Shown here one piece after another: positions 1-6,886 of a DNA stretch of 16,139 nucleotides. The translations under genes and the position numbers were made by a program. The stretch is from an uncultured Clostridiaceae bacterium (lineage in GTDB: Bacteria; Bacillota; Clostridia; TANB77; CAG-508). The notes under the pieces are model-generated. The model was given only the letters and a program-made list of their open reading frames with translations. It was not told the DNA's origin and searched no databases. The stretch lies in NCBI GenBank assembly GCA_958417695.1, contig CATZDQ010000011.1, positions 1 through 16,139 of the forward strand. The letters are read 5' to 3'. Position 1 is the stretch's first letter. Each line of letters begins with the position of its first letter.

Positions 1-193
1 ATCTATCTTTTTAAGAGAAACAGATAAAGGTTTTAAAGCTTCTCTTCGTTCTAATAGTTATGTGAATGTTTCAGAGGTTTGTTTAATCTTTGGCGGAGGA
101 GGTCATGTGCGTGCAGCAGGATGTATGTTGTCTGCTCCGTTACAACAAGCTAAGGAGAGAATTATTAGCCAAGTAAAAGGATATTTAAAATAA
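1..193 (+). CDS. nrnA: NrnA-like DHH/DHHA1 phosphoesterase, 3' end only
   Basis: The window opens inside a gene whose reading frame starts at base 2 and stops with TAA at 191-193. The last residues contain FGGGGHVRAAG, the glycine-rich GGGH..AAG motif of the DHHA1 substrate-binding domain found at the C-terminus of NrnA/RecJ-type phosphoesterases. NrnA degrades short oligoribonucleotides and dephosphorylates pAp in the cytoplasm. The assignment to NrnA rather than another DHH enzyme rests on the short tail after the motif and on truB lying downstream, because rbfA-nrnA-truB is a common Firmicutes order. Only about 63 residues are visible, so the catalytic DHH half cannot be checked. A strong terminator follows directly, so in this genome the transcript ends here instead of running into truB. 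Confidence 0.8.
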   Translation, partial: SIFLRETDKGFKASLRSNSYVNVSEVCLIFGGGGHVRAAGCMLSAPLQQAKERIISQVKGYLK

Positions 194-213
194 AAAGGAA
201 AGAATAATTACAG

Positions 214-250
214 AAAGTAGATTAGAATAAAAAATTCTAATCTACTTTTG
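214..250 (+). terminator. Rho-independent terminator after nrnA
   Basis: A perfect 15-bp inverted repeat (214-228 with 234-248) encloses a 5-base A loop. The right arm ends in TTTT. It separates the nrnA transcript from the pilin-like gene. Confidence 0.85.
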
Positions 251-342
251 TTATGTAACTCTGTATATATTGAACCATATACTATTTTTAAAAAAATAAG
301 CAATATTTTGTATAATTAGAAATAAATAAGATATTAAAAATA

Positions 343-371
343 TTGACATTAACCAAAGGGTAATATATTAT
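343..371 (+). promoter_or_regulatory. Sigma-A-type promoter of the pilin-like gene
   Basis: TTGACA at 343-348, a 17-base spacer, and TATTAT at 366-371. It lies about 55 bases before the preferred start codon at 426, which leaves a short leader. Confidence 0.7.
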
Positions 372-425
372 AGAAGTATAAAGATTAAAAAAATGGAAAA
401 CATAAGAAAAGAAAGAGGAGTAGAA

Positions 426-1709
426 ATGAAGAAAAGAGAAAAACAAAAGGGAATTACTTTAATTGCATTAGTTATTACCATCATAGTACTCATTATCTTA
501 GCAGGGGTAACAATCAATGCATTAATAGGTGATAATGGTATTTTACAAAAAACACAAGAAGCGAAACAACAAACACAAATAGGAAATGAGAAAGAAATTA
601 TGCAATTGGCTATGGCAGAACTACAAATACGAGAAAAGGAAATGAATGCAATTGAAAGATTAACCTTTTTGCAACAGTATTTAAATGAACATTTGGGAGA
701 AGGAACCTCGATTGTAAATTATGATATAGAGAATGGATTTATTGTCAATATGATAAAGGAAAATAGGCAATATAGTGTTAATTCCAAAGGTGTGGAACTA
801 AGTGTAGATTGGGAAAAAGCAATGAAGGAAGCTGTAGCACCAAATACACAAATAGAAGAACGCAACCAAGGGACGATAGGGATAGGTACAGACGGAAAAC
901 CAGTTAATATGGACTTATGGGAATACACGTTATTAGAAGAAGATACGTATGCTTTAAATGATGAAGAGGTCATTCATAATGCTACTATAGAAAATAAGGG
1001 TTATTTAGGTGGTTTTAATAGTCAAGGGGAAATAGAAGGAAAAGTACCTGCTTATATAAAAACGAAATCGGACAATCAGTTTAAGCCAGTAACAGATATG
1101 AATAATACCTTTAGAGAATGTACAGATATGATAAATGCACCAGAAATTCCAAAAACAGTTACTTCTATGTACACAACATTTAATAGTTGTACACATTTAC
1201 AAAAAGCATCCATATTGCCGAGCTCTCTATTAAATATGTATGGATTGTTTTATTCTTGCTATGAATTAAAAGAACCACCGATTATTCCACAAACAGTTAC
1301 CAATATGTCACAAGCTTTTGTTTATTGTAAAAAAATGGAGTATCTACCGCAGATACCGCAAAATGTTACTTCTTTAAGAGGAAGTTTTGCATATTGTGTT
1401 TTGGTTACGCAGGCACCTAGTATTCCAAACAAAGTAACAGATATGAAAAGAACTTTTATAGGATGTACAAACTTGAAACAATTGTCTACTGCCATACCAG
1501 AAACTGTAGATAATTTACAAGAAACATTTGCAGAATGCCCTAATTTAACAGGAACTATACAAATTGAAGCAAATCCAACAAGTTATGAAGAGTGTTTTAG
1601 AAATACAGCTACTAATGCTGGAACCTTAATACTTACGGGAAACAGTCATTTATTAAATGAAATATGTGCTACAAAATCTAGTAACTCCAATATCCAAGTA
1701 AAAAAATAA
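426..1709 (+). CDS. Secreted protein with type IV pilin-like N-terminus and BspA-like Cys repeats
   Basis: I place the start at ATG 426 (427 aa): GAGGAG at 415-420 sits 5 bases before it, whereas the in-frame ATG at 393 lacks a good site. The N-terminus is MKKREKQKG followed by the hydrophobic helix ITLIALVITIIVLIILAG. This is a prepilin peptidase-type signal (basic leader, Gly, then a methylatable first residue and a membrane helix), but the usual Glu at mature position 5 is Ala. A coiled-coil-like Gln/Lys/Glu stretch follows, then a variable region. The C-terminal half has seven 23-24-residue repeats whose first Phe codons begin at 1110, 1179, 1248, 1317, 1386, 1455 and 1527, each starting F-x-x-C and containing I/L-P...VT. 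This resembles BspA/DUF285 leucine-rich repeats. An eighth, degenerate unit starts at 1596. The protein is probably anchored in or displayed from the membrane. Its function (adhesion or pseudopilus part) is inference. It has its own promoter and terminator. Confidence 0.8.
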   Translation: MKKREKQKGITLIALVITIIVLIILAGVTINALIGDNGILQKTQEAKQQTQIGNEKEIMQLAMAELQIREKEMNAIERLTFLQQYLNEHLGEGTSIVNYDIENGFIVNMIKENRQYSVNSKGVELSVDWEKAMKEAVAPNTQIEERNQGTIGIGTDGKPVNMDLWEYTLLEEDTYALNDEEVIHNATIENKGYLGGFNSQGEIEGKVPAYIKTKSDNQFKPVTDMNNTFRECTDMINAPEIPKTVTSMYTTFNSCTHLQKASILPSSLLNMYGLFYSCYELKEPPIIPQTVTNMSQAFVYCKKMEYLPQIPQNVTSLRGSFAYCVLVTQAPSIPNKVTDMKRTFIGCTNLKQLSTAIPETVDNLQETFAECPNLTGTIQIEANPTSYEECFRNTATNAGTLILTGNSHLLNEICATKSSNSNIQVKK

Positions 1710-1747
1710 ATTGTACGAAAAATAAAATTACAAAAAATTAAGTATAT

Positions 1748-1773
1748 AAGGAGACTTTTTAGAAGTCTCCTTT
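1748..1773 (+). terminator. Terminator after the pilin-like gene
   Basis: Inverted repeat AAGGAGACTT (1748-1757) with its complement at 1763-1772, a 5-base loop, and a short T run. It closes the surface-protein cassette. Confidence 0.7.
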
Positions 1774-1792
1774 AGTATTAAAAAAAGATAGG

Positions 1793-1821
1793 TTGACAAA
1801 AAGGTAACAAAAGAGTAAGAT
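1793..1821 (+). promoter_or_regulatory. Promoter of truB
   Basis: TTGACA at 1793-1798, a 17-base spacer, and TAAGAT at 1816-1821, just upstream of truB. A private promoter fits with truB being cut off from nrnA by two terminators. Confidence 0.65.
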
Positions 1822-1846
1822 AATTTGTGAAAAGAAGGTGAATAAA

Positions 1847-2734
1847 ATGGATGGCATTTTAGTAATGAATAAACCAAAAAATTATACTTCCCAGGATGTA
1901 GTCTCTAAGGTAAAGAAAATATTACAAGTGAGTAAAGTTGGTCATACAGGTACATTAGACCCGAACGCAACCGGTGTATTACCGTTACTACTAAATAATG
2001 GAACAAAACTTTCTAAATATCTCATGGAACATGATAAGACTTATGAAGTGACTTTACAATTAGGGATAAAAACAGATACTTTAGATATAGAAGGAAATGT
2101 TTTGGAGACTAGAAACATTGATTGGAACCAATACTCAGAAGGAATGATAGAAGCGGTTTTACAATCTATGGTAGGAACGAGAGAACAAGTGCCACCTATG
2201 TATTCGGCTATAAAAGTTAATGGTAAAAAACTATATGAATATGCTAGAAAAGGAGAAAACATTACTGTACCCACAAGAGAAATTACAATCTATGAAATGC
2301 AACTAAAATCTATAGAAGAAGACAAAGATGAAATCCATTTTCAAGTTTCTTGCTCAAAGGGAACATACGTTAGGAGCTTATGTGAAACTATTGCAAAAGA
2401 ATTAAATACCATAGGTTTTATGAAAGAACTAAACCGAATTCAAGTAGGAAAATTCTTAATTGAGGAAAGTGTAACATTAGAAGAATTAGAACAAAACAAA
2501 GACAATGCAATATGGTTAAAAAATCATATTTTAACAATGGAAGATGTCGTAAAAGAAAATCCAATAATTTATATAGAGCAAAAAAAATTACCACATTTTC
2601 TAAATGGGGTAAAAATAAGTGTTAAGCAACCAGATGGTATTTATCAAATATATGACGAACAAAAGCATTTTATAGGAACTGGTGTCGTAAAAAATCAATA
2701 TTTGAAACGAGATATTATAAACTCACAATTTTAA
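1847..2734 (+). CDS. truB: tRNA pseudouridine(55) synthase
   Basis: TruB converts U55 in the T-psi-C loop of tRNAs to pseudouridine. The start is best placed at ATG 1847, because GAAGGTG at 1834-1840 gives a 6-base spacing and the protein then begins MDGILVMNKPK, as the family does. The GTG at 1838 lies inside this ribosome-binding site. Length is 295 aa, normal for TruB with a C-terminal extension. Visible motifs are GHTGTLDPNATGVLP with catalytic Asp38 and, further on, SKGTYVRSL, the conserved R-containing motif of the fold. The end of the protein (about 50 residues) looks like the usual C-terminal substrate-recognition region. ribF, the common downstream partner, is absent; a noncoding RNA gene follows instead. 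Confidence 0.95.
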   Translation: MDGILVMNKPKNYTSQDVVSKVKKILQVSKVGHTGTLDPNATGVLPLLLNNGTKLSKYLMEHDKTYEVTLQLGIKTDTLDIEGNVLETRNIDWNQYSEGMIEAVLQSMVGTREQVPPMYSAIKVNGKKLYEYARKGENITVPTREITIYEMQLKSIEEDKDEIHFQVSCSKGTYVRSLCETIAKELNTIGFMKELNRIQVGKFLIEESVTLEELEQNKDNAIWLKNHILTMEDVVKENPIIYIEQKKLPHFLNGVKISVKQPDGIYQIYDEQKHFIGTGVVKNQYLKRDIINSQF

Positions 2735-2862
2735 TAAGTATAGCATAAAATATAAAAAAGTGCAAATAATAAAAAAGAGTATTTATATATTCATAGATAA
2801 GAAAAAGAAAGCAAAAATGATTTGATAAGAGGTAAATGAAAGAAATTAACCTAAAAATCCTA

Positions 2863-2891
2863 TTGTCAAGGAAAAGGAAGTATGATAATAT
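2863..2891 (+). promoter_or_regulatory. Putative promoter of the noncoding RNA
   Basis: TTGTCA at 2863-2868, a 17-base spacer, and TAATAT at 2886-2891. It would start transcription near 2898, about 20-25 bases before the first paired element of the RNA. Confidence 0.55.
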
Positions 2892-2898
2892 ATAAATA

Positions 2899-3156
2899 CA
2901 AAAAGGAAGAGACAAAAATAAACTTCCCTGCGTGGTGCGTGAAGACTAGAATTTTTTTACCAACAAATTTAATACGGGAGTCCGCCTTTGAAAATGGCGT
3001 GTAGGCTTAATTTTATTTAATTAAGAAACCCAGGAATTTTCAACAAGACACCCACCTGTGAAAACAGGTATTAAATTTTCTTTTCTCACGGCCAAGGTGG
3101 GGCATAGGTTTAAAATAAGGTAATAAACTTGTTAAGAGTTTGTTACCTTATTTTTT
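2899..3156 (+). ncRNA. Structured noncoding RNA with own promoter and terminator (candidate raiA RNA)
   Basis: Between truB and prmC the base composition shifts: a G/C-richer, non-coding block of about 190 bases (2920-3111) lies in AT-rich surroundings. The ends pair: CCC at 2926-2928 and CGTGA at 2938-2942 with TCACG at 3086-3090 and GGGG at 3099-3102, with mismatches between. Inside are GACT/AGTC (2944-2947 with 2979-2982), CGCC/GGCG (2983-2986 with 2996-2999), a 7-bp hairpin (3006-3012 with 3019-3025) and a 6-bp stem capped by a GAAA tetraloop (3054-3069). A long unpaired stretch around 2955-2978 lies inside one loop. Several short hairpins closed by an end-to-end stem argue for a compact, branched RNA rather than the rod of 6S RNA. 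From memory of the family, raiA-type RNA of Firmicutes is my best guess, but I cannot confirm it. 6S RNA is the main alternative. The 5' end is inferred from the promoter. Confidence 0.72.
3112..3156 (+). terminator. Strong terminator of the noncoding RNA
   Basis: A 17-bp stem (3112-3128 with 3138-3154, one G.T pair) with a 9-base loop runs into a T6 tract. It ends the noncoding RNA and insulates prmC. Confidence 0.9.
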
Positions 3157-3205
3157 CTATTATAGAACAAGAAGAATAAGTAGTAATAAAGAATAAAAAG
3201 GTTTC

Positions 3206-3234
3206 TTGCTATTCTTTTTATCTTATAGTAAAAT
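3206..3234 (+). promoter_or_regulatory. Promoter upstream of prmC-whiA-hemW
   Basis: TTGCTA at 3206-3211, a 17-base spacer, and TAAAAT at 3229-3234. The same hexamers and spacing recur before rsmE. The leader to prmC would be about 135 bases. I see no riboswitch-like structure in it; 3157-3377 is otherwise AT-rich and holds no gene I can support. Confidence 0.55.
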
Positions 3235-3377
3235 AATAAAGAAAAGTAAAAAGATAGAAGTTCAAGGAGTGCATCAGGAGATATAGGACTTATTAGATTT
3301 TAGAAATGTCGATATAGAAACAGATAAAGAAGTTAACAAATCAAATAAAAAATAGAAAATAAAAATAAGGAAGAAAA

Positions 3378-4226
3378 ATGAATATAGAAGAATTAAAAAA
3401 ATGGGGCATACAAACTTTAAAACAAAATCAAATAGAAGATGCTAATTTACAAGTAAAAAGGTTACTAGCATATATATTACAAGTAGAGACAAGTTATTTA
3501 ATACGTAAAGAAAAAGAAGAGGTAAATCACCAGCAGGAACAAAATTTTAAAGAAAACATACAACAAATCATAGAAGGAAAACCAATACAATATATAACCC
3601 ACACACAAGAATTTATGAAACTTTCCTTTTATGTAGATAAGCAAGTCTTAATACCACAACCAGACACAGAATGCCTAGTAGAAGCTGTCCTAAACATAGC
3701 AAAACCAAATCCTAACCCTAAAATACTAGACATGTGCACAGGAAGTGGCTGCATAGGAATATCATTAGCTACATACCTAACGAATAGTCAGATTACCATA
3801 AGTGATATTAGTAAACAGGCACTAGAAGTAGCTAAAAAAAATATAACCAGAAATCAAGTAGAAAAGCAAATAACTTGCATACAATCAGATATGTTTGAAC
3901 AATTATCAACAGAAGAAAAATGGGACATTTTAGTCTCCAATCCACCCTATATAACACAAGAAGAAATGAAAACATTACCCGAAAGTGTTAAAAAAGAACC
4001 CAAATTAGCTTTAGAAGGCGGACAAGATGGATTAAAATTTTATAGAATTCTTCTAAAAGAAGCACCAAATTATATAAAAAAAGAAGGCTATGTATGTTTA
4101 GAAATCGGCTATACACAAAAAAAAGCTGTGCAAGAAATTGCTCAAAATACAGGAAATTATCAAGATATTACCTGCTTACAAGATTTAGCAGGATTAGATA
4201 GAGTCATCATAGCCACATTAAAATAG
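3378..4226 (+). CDS. prmC: Peptide chain release factor N5-glutamine methyltransferase
   Basis: PrmC (HemK) methylates the Gln of the GGQ motif in release factors RF1/RF2, using S-adenosylmethionine. At 282 aa the length is normal. The N-terminal helical domain (about residues 1-90) is followed by a Rossmann methyltransferase domain with the SAM-binding motif LDMCTGSGCIGI (residues 117-128) and the signature NPPY at 188-191, which binds the target glutamine. The start ATG has AAGGAAG shortly upstream. The usual neighbour prfA is not here; whiA begins 16 bases after the stop, so the two are surely co-transcribed. The promoter at 3206-3234 is the likely source. Confidence 0.95.
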   Translation: MNIEELKKWGIQTLKQNQIEDANLQVKRLLAYILQVETSYLIRKEKEEVNHQQEQNFKENIQQIIEGKPIQYITHTQEFMKLSFYVDKQVLIPQPDTECLVEAVLNIAKPNPNPKILDMCTGSGCIGISLATYLTNSQITISDISKQALEVAKKNITRNQVEKQITCIQSDMFEQLSTEEKWDILVSNPPYITQEEMKTLPESVKKEPKLALEGGQDGLKFYRILLKEAPNYIKKEGYVCLEIGYTQKKAVQEIAQNTGNYQDITCLQDLAGLDRVIIATLK

Positions 4227-4242
4227 AAAGGAGAAAATCAAC

Positions 4243-5151
4243 ATGTCCTTTTCATCAGATGTAAAAGAAGCTTTAAGTAAAATCACCAATCTAACAGACA
4301 AAGAAGCCGTAAAATATGAACTATTAGGCTATCTAATTAGTCAAAATACCACTTGTAATAAACAAAAAATACAATATACAACGGAAAATGAATACACTAT
4401 TAATCGATTTGGAAAATTATTATCTAATTGTGGAATAACAGATTTTTCTATTTCTATGAAAGGAAAGAATTATATCATCCACTTTCAAAATAAAAAAGAC
4501 AGATTCATCAATCTTAAAGAAGTACAAATCATAGAAGACAATATAGAAATCATACCACCAATAAACATAGAAACATTACTACAAAATGAAAAAATAGGGA
4601 AAGCTTTTATAAGAGGAACTTTCTTAGGTAGTGGAAGCGTCAACCATCCAGAAAAAAAATATCACTTAGAAATAGCATTAAGCACAGCAAATAATGCAGA
4701 AGTTGTACAAAACATCCTACAATCTGTAGAAATTACCATGAAAAGGTTAAACAGAAAAAATGGAGTAACCCTATACTTAAAAGATGGGGAAGAAATCTCT
4801 AATTTTCTAGCCTATATAGGAGCAAGCCAAGCTGTCTTAAAATTTGAAGAAATACGTGTCCTTAGACAAATGAAGAATAAAATTAACCGAAAAGTCAATT
4901 GCGAAACAGCCAATCTAAGTAAAACCATAGCTGCCTCTGTAAAACAAGTAGAAGCCATCAAACACTTACAAAAAAATGGAAAATTCGAAACACTACCGGA
5001 TAATTTAAAAGAAATAGCAATACTACGCTTAGAAAATCCAGATGCAAGTTTAGTAGAACTAGGAGAAATGCTAGCAAGCCCCATAGGAAAATCCGGTGTT
5101 AACCACCGACTAAAAGCCATTATAGAATTAGGAAATGACAAGGAAGGATAA
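4243..5151 (+). CDS. whiA: DNA-binding protein WhiA
   Basis: WhiA-family proteins join a LAGLIDADG-homing-endonuclease-like fold, which has lost nuclease activity, to a C-terminal helix-turn-helix. They affect cell division and chromosome segregation in Firmicutes and sporulation in actinobacteria. The 302-aa length fits. The IRGTFLGSGSV block (from about residue 123) is the recognisable LAGLIDADG-core segment. The end, with ENPDASLVELGEML and GKSGVNHRLKAI, is the family's conserved HTH. A good AAAGGAG site lies 9 bases before the ATG. In many Firmicutes whiA follows rapZ and yvcK; here it sits between prmC and hemW, which is unusual. Confidence 0.94.
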   Translation: MSFSSDVKEALSKITNLTDKEAVKYELLGYLISQNTTCNKQKIQYTTENEYTINRFGKLLSNCGITDFSISMKGKNYIIHFQNKKDRFINLKEVQIIEDNIEIIPPINIETLLQNEKIGKAFIRGTFLGSGSVNHPEKKYHLEIALSTANNAEVVQNILQSVEITMKRLNRKNGVTLYLKDGEEISNFLAYIGASQAVLKFEEIRVLRQMKNKINRKVNCETANLSKTIAASVKQVEAIKHLQKNGKFETLPDNLKEIAILRLENPDASLVELGEMLASPIGKSGVNHRLKAIIELGNDKEG

Positions 5152-5159
5152 GATAAAAA

Positions 5160-6311
5160 ATGGAGGATATAGGCATATATATACACATACCCTTTTGCGC
5201 GAAAAAATGTTATTACTGTGATTTTATATCTTATGCAGGAAAACAAGAAAAAATAAATAATTACATAGAAGCGGTAAAACAAGAAATTCAAATAATTAGT
5301 AAACAAGAACAAATCCAAAAACAAAAAAGAAGAGTTTCCACTATATACATAGGAGGAGGAACTCCTTCCTATATAGAAAGTAAATATATAAAAGAAATTC
5401 TACAAACAATACAAAAATCCTTTGAAGTAGTAGAAGAAGCAGAAATTACCATAGAAGTCAATCCAGGGACAGTAACTACTGAGAAAATAAAAGATTACCA
5501 AGCAGCAGGCATCAATCGAATCAGTATAGGATTACAGGCTGTACAAGATACACTCTTAAAAGAAATAGGAAGAATACATACCTATAACCAATTTCTACAA
5601 ACATATACAGAAATCAAAAAAGCAGGCATTACCAATCAAAATATAGACCTTATGTTAGGGCTACCCCAACAAACCATAGAACAAATAGAAGAAAGTATAA
5701 ACACCATTATAGCACTAGAACCAACGCATATTTCAGTCTACTCCCTCATCGTAGAAGAAGGAACTTTCCTAGAAAAACAATTGGGGACGGGCCTTTTTTG
5801 TTTACCTGATGAAGAAGTGGAAAGAGCAATGTATTGGAAGGTAAAACGAATGTTAGAAGCTAAAGGATATGAACACTATGAAATTTCTAATTTTGCAAAA
5901 AAAGGATATGCTTCTAAACATAATTGCCATTGTTGGGAACAAAAAGAATATATAGGATTTGGTGTGGCTGCACATTCTTATTTAAATAAAAAGCGATATT
6001 CCAATATAACAGATATAGAGGAATATATAGAAAATATACAAAATAATCATATACAAAGAAATAAACAAATACATGAAATACAAAATAAAGAAGATGAGCA
6101 AAAAGAATATATGTTATTGGGACTTAGAAAAATAGAGGGTGTTTCTATACAATCGTTTAAATTAAAATTTCAAGAAAATCCTATATTTTTATATCGTCAA
6201 GAGTTAAATAAATTAGTTAAAGAAGGATTAGTAGAAGTAGATACCAATCAAATTAAATTAACCAATAAGGGCATTGATTTAGCCAATCTGGTTTGGGAGG
6301 AATTTATATAG
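5160..6311 (+). CDS. hemW: Radical SAM heme chaperone HemW
   Basis: A 383-aa radical SAM protein. The N-terminal motif HIPFCAKKCYYCDF (Cys13, Cys17, Cys20) binds the 4Fe-4S cluster. The residue two after the third Cys is Phe, as in HemW, whereas true HemN coproporphyrinogen dehydrogenases have Cys there. Further family marks are GGGTPSYI, EVNPGTV, RISIGLQ, and HNCHCWEQKEYIGFGVAAHSY near residue 255-280, then a C-terminal winged-helix-like HemN_C region. HemW binds heme and is thought to deliver it to target proteins; older annotations call it oxygen-independent coproporphyrinogen III oxidase. It starts 8 bases after whiA, so its ribosome-binding site lies in the whiA tail. In Clostridia hemW commonly precedes hrcA, as it nearly does here. 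Confidence 0.93.
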   Translation: MEDIGIYIHIPFCAKKCYYCDFISYAGKQEKINNYIEAVKQEIQIISKQEQIQKQKRRVSTIYIGGGTPSYIESKYIKEILQTIQKSFEVVEEAEITIEVNPGTVTTEKIKDYQAAGINRISIGLQAVQDTLLKEIGRIHTYNQFLQTYTEIKKAGITNQNIDLMLGLPQQTIEQIEESINTIIALEPTHISVYSLIVEEGTFLEKQLGTGLFCLPDEEVERAMYWKVKRMLEAKGYEHYEISNFAKKGYASKHNCHCWEQKEYIGFGVAAHSYLNKKRYSNITDIEEYIENIQNNHIQRNKQIHEIQNKEDEQKEYMLLGLRKIEGVSIQSFKLKFQENPIFLYRQELNKLVKEGLVEVDTNQIKLTNKGIDLANLVWEEFI

Positions 6312-6332
6312 ACTTGTTTTTTTTGAATTCTT

Positions 6333-6367
6333 TTGACAAAATAACATAATTGCTCTATAATAGAGCA
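6333..6367 (+). promoter_or_regulatory. Perfect-consensus promoter with palindrome over the -10 box
   Basis: TTGACA at 6333-6338, exactly 17 bases, and TATAAT at 6356-6361. The -10 box sits within the perfect inverted repeat TGCTCTATAATAGAGCA (6351-6367, 6-bp arms), a possible repressor site. It drives the small membrane-protein gene at 6399. Confidence 0.85.
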
Positions 6368-6398
6368 TAGAATATAAAAAAGAAAGGGGATACGTGTT

Positions 6399-6743
6399 AT
6401 GGAAAATCCAGAAGAAAATGTAGAAGAGACAAAAGTAGAAGCACCAGAAGAACAACAAGCACAAGTAGAACAGGTATTAGAGCAAACTAGTAAGGAAGAA
6501 AAAGCATATGTAGAACCAGAACAACGTACAACAAATTCAATAGGATTAGTTAGTTTTATTTTTGCAATGATTGCTCTATTTATTTTTGGTTTACCTTTTA
6601 GTATCGTAGCAATTATTACAGGTATTATTTGTCTTGCTACATTTAAAAAAGATACACAGAAAAACAGATGGATGGGTATTACTGGTTTATCAGTAGGTGC
6701 CGTAGAATTAATTGTAATGTTACTATATTATGCTATTAAATAA
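6399..6743 (+). CDS. Small DUF4190-like membrane protein
   Basis: A 114-aa protein. The first 45 or so residues are Glu/Gln-rich, hydrophilic and likely cytoplasmic or disordered. From about residue 48 two closely spaced hydrophobic segments follow (IGLVSFIFAMIALFIFG, then SIVAIITGIICLATF). A short basic stretch comes next, and a last hydrophobic helix (about 90-113, WMGITGLSVGAVELIVMLLY). This G-rich paired-helix layout, with a basic linker before the last helix, resembles DUF4190 proteins, whose function is unknown. AAAGGGGA at 6383-6390 is a strong ribosome-binding site. The gene is monocistronic: it has its own consensus promoter and a terminator downstream. I infer high expression from the promoter, subject to whatever may bind the palindrome. 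Confidence 0.8.
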   Translation: MENPEENVEETKVEAPEEQQAQVEQVLEQTSKEEKAYVEPEQRTTNSIGLVSFIFAMIALFIFGLPFSIVAIITGIICLATFKKDTQKNRWMGITGLSVGAVELIVMLLYYAIK

Positions 6744-6773
6744 TTTAAATCATACATATCATAGACGAGGAAG

Positions 6774-6806
6774 AAAGCAAATACTTTGGTATTGAGCTTT
6801 TTTTCT
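6774..6806 (+). terminator. Terminator after the DUF4190-like gene
   Basis: An imperfect hairpin (AAAGC-A-AATAC, loop TTTG, GTATT-GA-GCTTT) runs into a T7 tract. Bulges make it weaker than the others in the window. Confidence 0.6.
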
Positions 6807-6833
6807 TTGTTCACAAAAAATTCACATAGAATT

Positions 6834-6860
6834 TTAGCAACCGGTATTGACAATTGCTAA
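6834..6860 (+). promoter_or_regulatory. CIRCE-like operator 1, over the hrcA -35 box
   Basis: TTAGCAACC, 9 bases, AATTGCTAA. The outer TTAGCA and TGCTAA hexamers and their 15-base separation match CIRCE (TTAGCACTC-N9-GAGTGCTAA); the inner triplets do not. The perfect repeat extends to 10 bp (6831-6840 with 6854-6863). The -35 TTGACA (6847-6852) lies inside it. Confidence 0.6.
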
Positions 6861-6873
6861 AATTGGTTATAAT
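6847..6873 (+). promoter_or_regulatory. Sigma-A-type promoter of the hrcA operon
   Basis: TTGACA at 6847-6852 and TATAAT at 6868-6873 with a 15-base spacer; TAATAT at 6870-6875 gives the standard 17 bases. Transcription would start near 6880, so operator 2 lies in the 5' leader. Confidence 0.75.
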
Positions 6874-6886
6874 ATATAACAAGCAA

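Noticed and set aside
1110..1610. 69-72-base periodicity taken as a DNA repeat or CRISPR array
   Set aside because: The repeats are imperfect in DNA but regular in protein, and lie inside an open reading frame, so they are protein repeats.
2899..3156. 6S RNA as the identity of the noncoding RNA
   Set aside because: The end stem and size would fit, but the interior forms several separate hairpins and a long loop rather than a rod with one central bubble. Kept only as an alternative.
3287..3355. 22-codon open stretch ending in TAG before prmC (DLLDFRNVDIETDKEV and so on), possibly the remnant of a gene tail
   Set aside because: Preceded by a stop codon, with no start or ribosome-binding site. 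Too short to tell a decayed gene from chance.
4812..5324. 170-aa open frame on the minus strand across the end of whiA and the start of hemW
   Set aside because: It overlaps two strongly conserved genes, lacks a ribosome-binding site, and its residues are typical of an AT-rich antisense shadow.
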